A DNA stretch of 17,632 nucleotides from CAZTLE01 sp964614415. Lineage in GTDB: Bacteria > Bacteroidota > Bacteroidia > Flavobacteriales > Flavobacteriaceae. Position 1 is the stretch's first letter. Each line of letters opens with the position of its first letter. The notes beneath the pieces are model-generated. The model worked only from the letters and a program-made list of their open reading frames with translations, had not been told where the DNA came from and did no database searches. The stretch covers positions 1 through 17,632 of the forward strand of contig CAZTLE010000075.1 in NCBI GenBank assembly GCA_964614415.1, given 5' to 3'. Of this stretch, positions 14,988 to 17,632 are shown piece by piece. Made by a program: the position numbers and the translations under genes.

Positions 14988-15689
14988 ATGAAAAGACAGC
15001 TCAAGCGATTCATAAAAAAGACGATCTTACTCTTCGATAAAGACTTTTTCGACAGGGGCAAAGGTGGGCAGGCTATTAATTTTACCGATGCCAGTGAGTT
15101 GCTGGAGATCGGGTACGGACACCTTGAGAGCCTTCGAACCCGAAGCTGTATTAACGGTGATGGTGAGCAAATTCCCTGGTTCACCTATCCCTCCATTGAA
15201 TATTTGGATCAGTTGGACCTATCCGAAAAAGTAATGTTGGAATGGGGTGCCGGTAATTCTTCCATTTATTTTTCGAAAAGGGTAAAAGAGATCGTATCCA
15301 TTGAAAGTGACCGGGAGTGGTATGAAAAGATACGGGAAGATGCCATTGCCAATCAGGAGCTCTACTTCGCCGTTGAGGACTATGCGACCAAACCCAACAC
15401 CTTAAATCGAAAGTTTGATATTATTCTGATTGATGGAATTAAGAGGGAAGAATGCGCCCAACAGGTGATGGGACTTATTAACAATAAGGGATTGATAATT
15501 TTAGATAACAGCGACCGATATCCCGACATTGCTTCGTATTTTAGGGATAACGGATATATTCAAGTTGATTTTCACGGTTTTGGCCCCATAAATAATTATA
15601 CGTGGACGACCAGCGTGTTCCTGGATCGGGAAATCGATCTAAAACCAATTTCGCACCAGCCGGTGATCCCTATTGGAGGCGGTTACTAA
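14988..15689 (+). CDS. Class I SAM-dependent methyltransferase in the polysaccharide locus
   Basis: With the ATG at 14988 the protein has 233 residues. It shows SAM motif I LEWGAGNSS (84-92), the acidic strand end IVSIESD (102-108), FDIILIDG (143-150) and LIILDNSDRYPD (169-180). PSIEYLDQLDL just before motif I is a stretch I associate with methyltransferases of surface-polysaccharide loci. An in-frame ATG at 14931 would overlap the previous gene by 47 bases; the later start is preferred since it leaves a normal 10-base gap and starts on a basic amphipathic segment (MKRQLKRFIKK). Substrate is probably a sugar hydroxyl or the chain end, by context only. Confidence 0.75.
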   Translation: MKRQLKRFIKKTILLFDKDFFDRGKGGQAINFTDASELLEIGYGHLESLRTRSCINGDGEQIPWFTYPSIEYLDQLDLSEKVMLEWGAGNSSIYFSKRVKEIVSIESDREWYEKIREDAIANQELYFAVEDYATKPNTLNRKFDIILIDGIKREECAQQVMGLINNKGLIILDNSDRYPDIASYFRDNGYIQVDFHGFGPINNYTWTTSVFLDREIDLKPISHQPVIPIGGGY

Positions 15690-15699
15690 GAGAACGGGT

Positions 15700-16425
15700 A
15701 TGATCAAGAAATTCGGAAAAAGAGTACTTCGGAAAGTCGGAAAGCTTTTCGGGATGGGCGCTAAAGAAGCTCCTGCTCAACCTCGCTTCGGTGTCCGATC
15801 TTATGCCCAGGAAGGGGAGGACATGGTATTGTCCCGGTTCTTTGGTTTGAAGAAATCCGGATTTTACATAGATGTGGGGGCACATCACCCTATGCGTTTT
15901 TCGAATACCTATAAGTTTTATAAAGAAGGGTGGAACGGAATCAACATAGATGCTATGCCAGGGTCCATGACCATTTTTAACGAGCTCAGACCCCGAGATA
16001 TAAATATCGAAGTTCCTATATCGGATACCTCAGAGGAGTTAATATTTTATTCCTTCAATGAACCGGCATTAAACACCTTTTCCAGCGAAGAAGCAAAGAA
16101 GAAAGACGGTCTTAGAAATTATAGAATCGTTGAAGAAATACCGTTGGTGACAAAACCGCTTTGGGAGGTTCTTGATAAATACCTGCCTGATAATCAAGAA
16201 ATTGATTTTCTTACTGTTGATGTGGAAGGGCTTGATTTAAAGGTGCTGCGATCCAATAATTGGGAAAAATACAGACCTGAGTTTGTTGTTGTTGAAGATT
16301 TGGTAAAGCAGTCGCTTGAGGAATTTATGACGAATAGCGAGTTGTTTGACTTTATGAAGGAGAACGGTTATGAATTAATGGGTAAAACATTTAATACCTT
16401 GTTCTTTAAAAATACCGCTGTCTAA
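15700..16425 (+). CDS. FkbM family methyltransferase
   Basis: FkbM-type enzymes O-methylate sugars or polyketides and are frequent in polysaccharide loci. The 241 residues begin with a basic segment (MIKKFGKRVLRKVGKLFGMG) and continue with SYAQEGEDMVL (34-44), motif I FYIDVGAHHP (55-64), GINIDAMP (80-87) and DFLTVDVEGLDLKVL (169-183), the characteristic FkbM pattern in which VDVEG ends a core strand. An in-frame ATG at 15673 overlaps the preceding gene; the ATG at 15700 is preferred because it gives a 10-base gap. Its stop overlaps the start of the glycosyltransferase gene (TAATG), so the two are translationally coupled and may act on the same product. Confidence 0.9.
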   Translation: MIKKFGKRVLRKVGKLFGMGAKEAPAQPRFGVRSYAQEGEDMVLSRFFGLKKSGFYIDVGAHHPMRFSNTYKFYKEGWNGINIDAMPGSMTIFNELRPRDINIEVPISDTSEELIFYSFNEPALNTFSSEEAKKKDGLRNYRIVEEIPLVTKPLWEVLDKYLPDNQEIDFLTVDVEGLDLKVLRSNNWEKYRPEFVVVEDLVKQSLEEFMTNSELFDFMKENGYELMGKTFNTLFFKNTAV

Positions 16426-17366
16426 TGACTCTAGCGCCCATCATACTTTTTACATACAACCGACCCTGGCATACAGAGCAGACATTGCTTGCCCTGGAAA
16501 AGAATGAGTTGGCGTCTCAATCCAGTCTTTTTGTGTATTCAGACGGCCCTAAGGAAAATGCTTCGGATGAAGATGTCCACAAGGTTGAAGAAGTGCGTGA
16601 GCTGGTCGAAAAAAGGAATTGGTGTAAGGAAGTCACTTTGGTGGCCAGAGAAAAGAATGTGGGCCTTGCGCACAATGTTATTAATGGTATTACCGAAGTC
16701 ATCAACGAATACGGTCGGGTTATCGTTTTGGAAGATGACATTATTACCAGTAGGTATTTTTTGAATTATATGAACGATGCCCTGGAGGTCTATGAGCATC
16801 ACGAGAAAGTTTTCGGAGCCACGGGATACACCTACCCAAATAAATTGAATATTTCAGAGGAGAGCTTTTTTCTGCCGGTTGCCTGTTCCTGGAGTTATGC
16901 GACCTGGAAAGACAGGTGGAATCGAATAAACTGGAATGTAGACGAACTCCTGCAGAGGATAGAAGGAAAGAAGGATCAGTTTAATTTTGGCGGATATGGT
17001 TTTTTTGAAATGCTAAGAAACAATTCGCTCAAAAAGAACGATTCCTGGGCGGTCCGTTTCTATGCCTGGATGTTCCTGGAAGAAAAGTGGTTTTTGTTTC
17101 CCAGGACTTCGCTGGTAGAGAACATCGGTTTTGACGATTCGGGTACGCATTGTACAGATGACGATTACTTCTCGAAGGTAAAGCCGGAGGACTACAATAT
17201 TGCCGTGCGCGAACTTCCAATGGAGCTACCGGAAGAACTTCATTTGTATAAAACGAACTTCTTTTCGGGCGATAGCGGTCGCGCCAATACATCGGATAAA
17301 ACGAAGACCATGTCGCGCGTTATTCGGAAATTCAATAAATTTTTTAACATTACACCTAACAAATAG
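16425..17366 (+). CDS. Glycosyltransferase, GT-A fold (GT2 / GNT-I-like)
   Basis: This 313-residue protein should transfer a sugar from a nucleotide donor onto the growing repeat unit on the cytoplasmic side of the inner membrane. It starts with the strand IILFTYNRP (6-14), then LFVYSDGPKENA (35-46), the helix start REKNVGLAHNVINGI (75-89) and VIVLEDDIITS (99-109), whose E103-D104-D105 is the metal/nucleotide-binding acidic motif. SWSYATWKDRW (155-165) follows, a segment I associate with this subgroup. No membrane helices are seen. It is the only clear glycosyltransferase apart from the initiating enzyme inside the window, so more must lie downstream. Donor and linkage cannot be told. Confidence 0.88.
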   Translation: MTLAPIILFTYNRPWHTEQTLLALEKNELASQSSLFVYSDGPKENASDEDVHKVEEVRELVEKRNWCKEVTLVAREKNVGLAHNVINGITEVINEYGRVIVLEDDIITSRYFLNYMNDALEVYEHHEKVFGATGYTYPNKLNISEESFFLPVACSWSYATWKDRWNRINWNVDELLQRIEGKKDQFNFGGYGFFEMLRNNSLKKNDSWAVRFYAWMFLEEKWFLFPRTSLVENIGFDDSGTHCTDDDYFSKVKPEDYNIAVRELPMELPEELHLYKTNFFSGDSGRANTSDKTKTMSRVIRKFNKFFNITPNK

Positions 17367-17375
17367 CCAATCTAT

Positions 17376-17632
17376 ATGGGATTTTCCGATAATGAAAAAT
17401 TATTGATTCAGGGCGGTCAGATCTTATCTCGACTGGCTCAGAATGATATGCCCGTTCAGCCGTTTTCAAAGGTCGAGTTCCAGGTATTTTCGCAGTGGGG
17501 AGATGATGGAATAATTCAGTATTTGATAAACTATTTGGATATTGAGACCAAAGTCTTTATCGAATTTGGAGTGCAGGATTACAAAGAATCCAATACGCGA
17601 TTTTTATTGATTAATAATAACTGGAGCGGTCT
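17376..17632 (+). CDS. FkbM-like methyltransferase, N-terminal part (cut by the window edge)
   Basis: The frame opens with the ATG at 17376, nine bases after the glycosyltransferase stop, and stays open for 85 codons to the edge. The translation contains SQWGDDGIIQYLI (39-51) and VFIEFGVQDYKESNTRFLL (60-78) followed by NNNWSG (80-85). This matches a subfamily of FkbM-like methyltransferases (SQWGEDGI... FVEFGVE...ESNTRxLL...WSG) found in polysaccharide loci. It is clearly different in sequence from the FkbM protein at 15700-16425, so it is not a recent duplicate. The C-terminal half is missing here. Confidence 0.75.
   Translation, partial: MGFSDNEKLLIQGGQILSRLAQNDMPVQPFSKVEFQVFSQWGDDGIIQYLINYLDIETKVFIEFGVQDYKESNTRFLLINNNWSG

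Noticed and set aside
1..17632. CRISPR arrays, tRNA or rRNA genes, insertion sequences, integrases, toxin-antitoxin or phage-defence genes
   Set aside because: I looked for these and saw none. The window is densely coding and the only tandem repeat found is the Tyr-Gly array.

Overview
The window looks like part of a chromosome from a member of the Bacteroidota, most likely family Flavobacteriaceae. Three things point there. The SecA has the insertions characteristic of that phylum. A small acidic DUF2795 protein sits beside secA. The clearest promoter-like sites match the Bacteroidota form (TTG, 17-23 bases, TAnnTTTG), and starts are not preceded by clear Shine-Dalgarno sequences. I would not name a genus.

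Bases 1-5754 are read entirely on the minus strand and hold mostly housekeeping genes. In transcription order they are: a Uup-like ABC-F ATPase, a SAM-dependent methyltransferase, an orphan MacB/LolD-type ABC ATPase, a 59-residue membrane-anchored basic protein coupled to it, a PduO-type cob(I)alamin adenosyltransferase, a DUF2795 protein with its own promoter and terminator, and the N-terminal 326 residues of SecA, cut by the left edge.

A 102-base divergent intergenic region (5755-5856) separates this block from one long plus-strand operon that runs off the right edge. The operon is a surface polysaccharide (capsule or O-antigen-like) locus. Its parts are: an outer-membrane export lipoprotein (Wza type), a co-polymerase/tyrosine autokinase (Wzc type) with a tail of ten consecutive Tyr-Gly units, a minimal PglC-type initiating sugar phosphate transferase, a TviB/WbpO-type UDP-HexNAc dehydrogenase, a TviC/WbpP-type C4-epimerase, a Wzm/Wzt ABC exporter whose ATPase carries a C-terminal carbohydrate-binding domain, an unassigned protein that may be a glycosyltransferase, a class I methyltransferase, an FkbM-type methyltransferase, a GT-A glycosyltransferase and the start of a second, different FkbM-like methyltransferase. 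Most junctions overlap (TAATG or ATGA) or are under 12 bases.

Together these genes suggest a polymer that contains an N-acetyl-hexosaminuronic acid (GlcNAcA/GalNAcA branch), is started on undecaprenyl phosphate by the PglC-like enzyme and is exported by Wzm/Wzt. A Wzt carbohydrate-binding domain next to several methyltransferases fits a chain that is capped by methylation and recognised by the exporter, but this is inference. No Wzx flippase or Wzy polymerase is visible in the window. The most distinctive sequence-level features are the (Tyr-Gly)10 kinase tail with its 24-base internal duplication, the Asp-to-Gly change in the kinase Walker A' motif, the unassigned protein at 14174-14977 and the tiny membrane protein at 2167-2346. 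The parts mostly belong to known families; I do not see a clearly new defence or mobile system.
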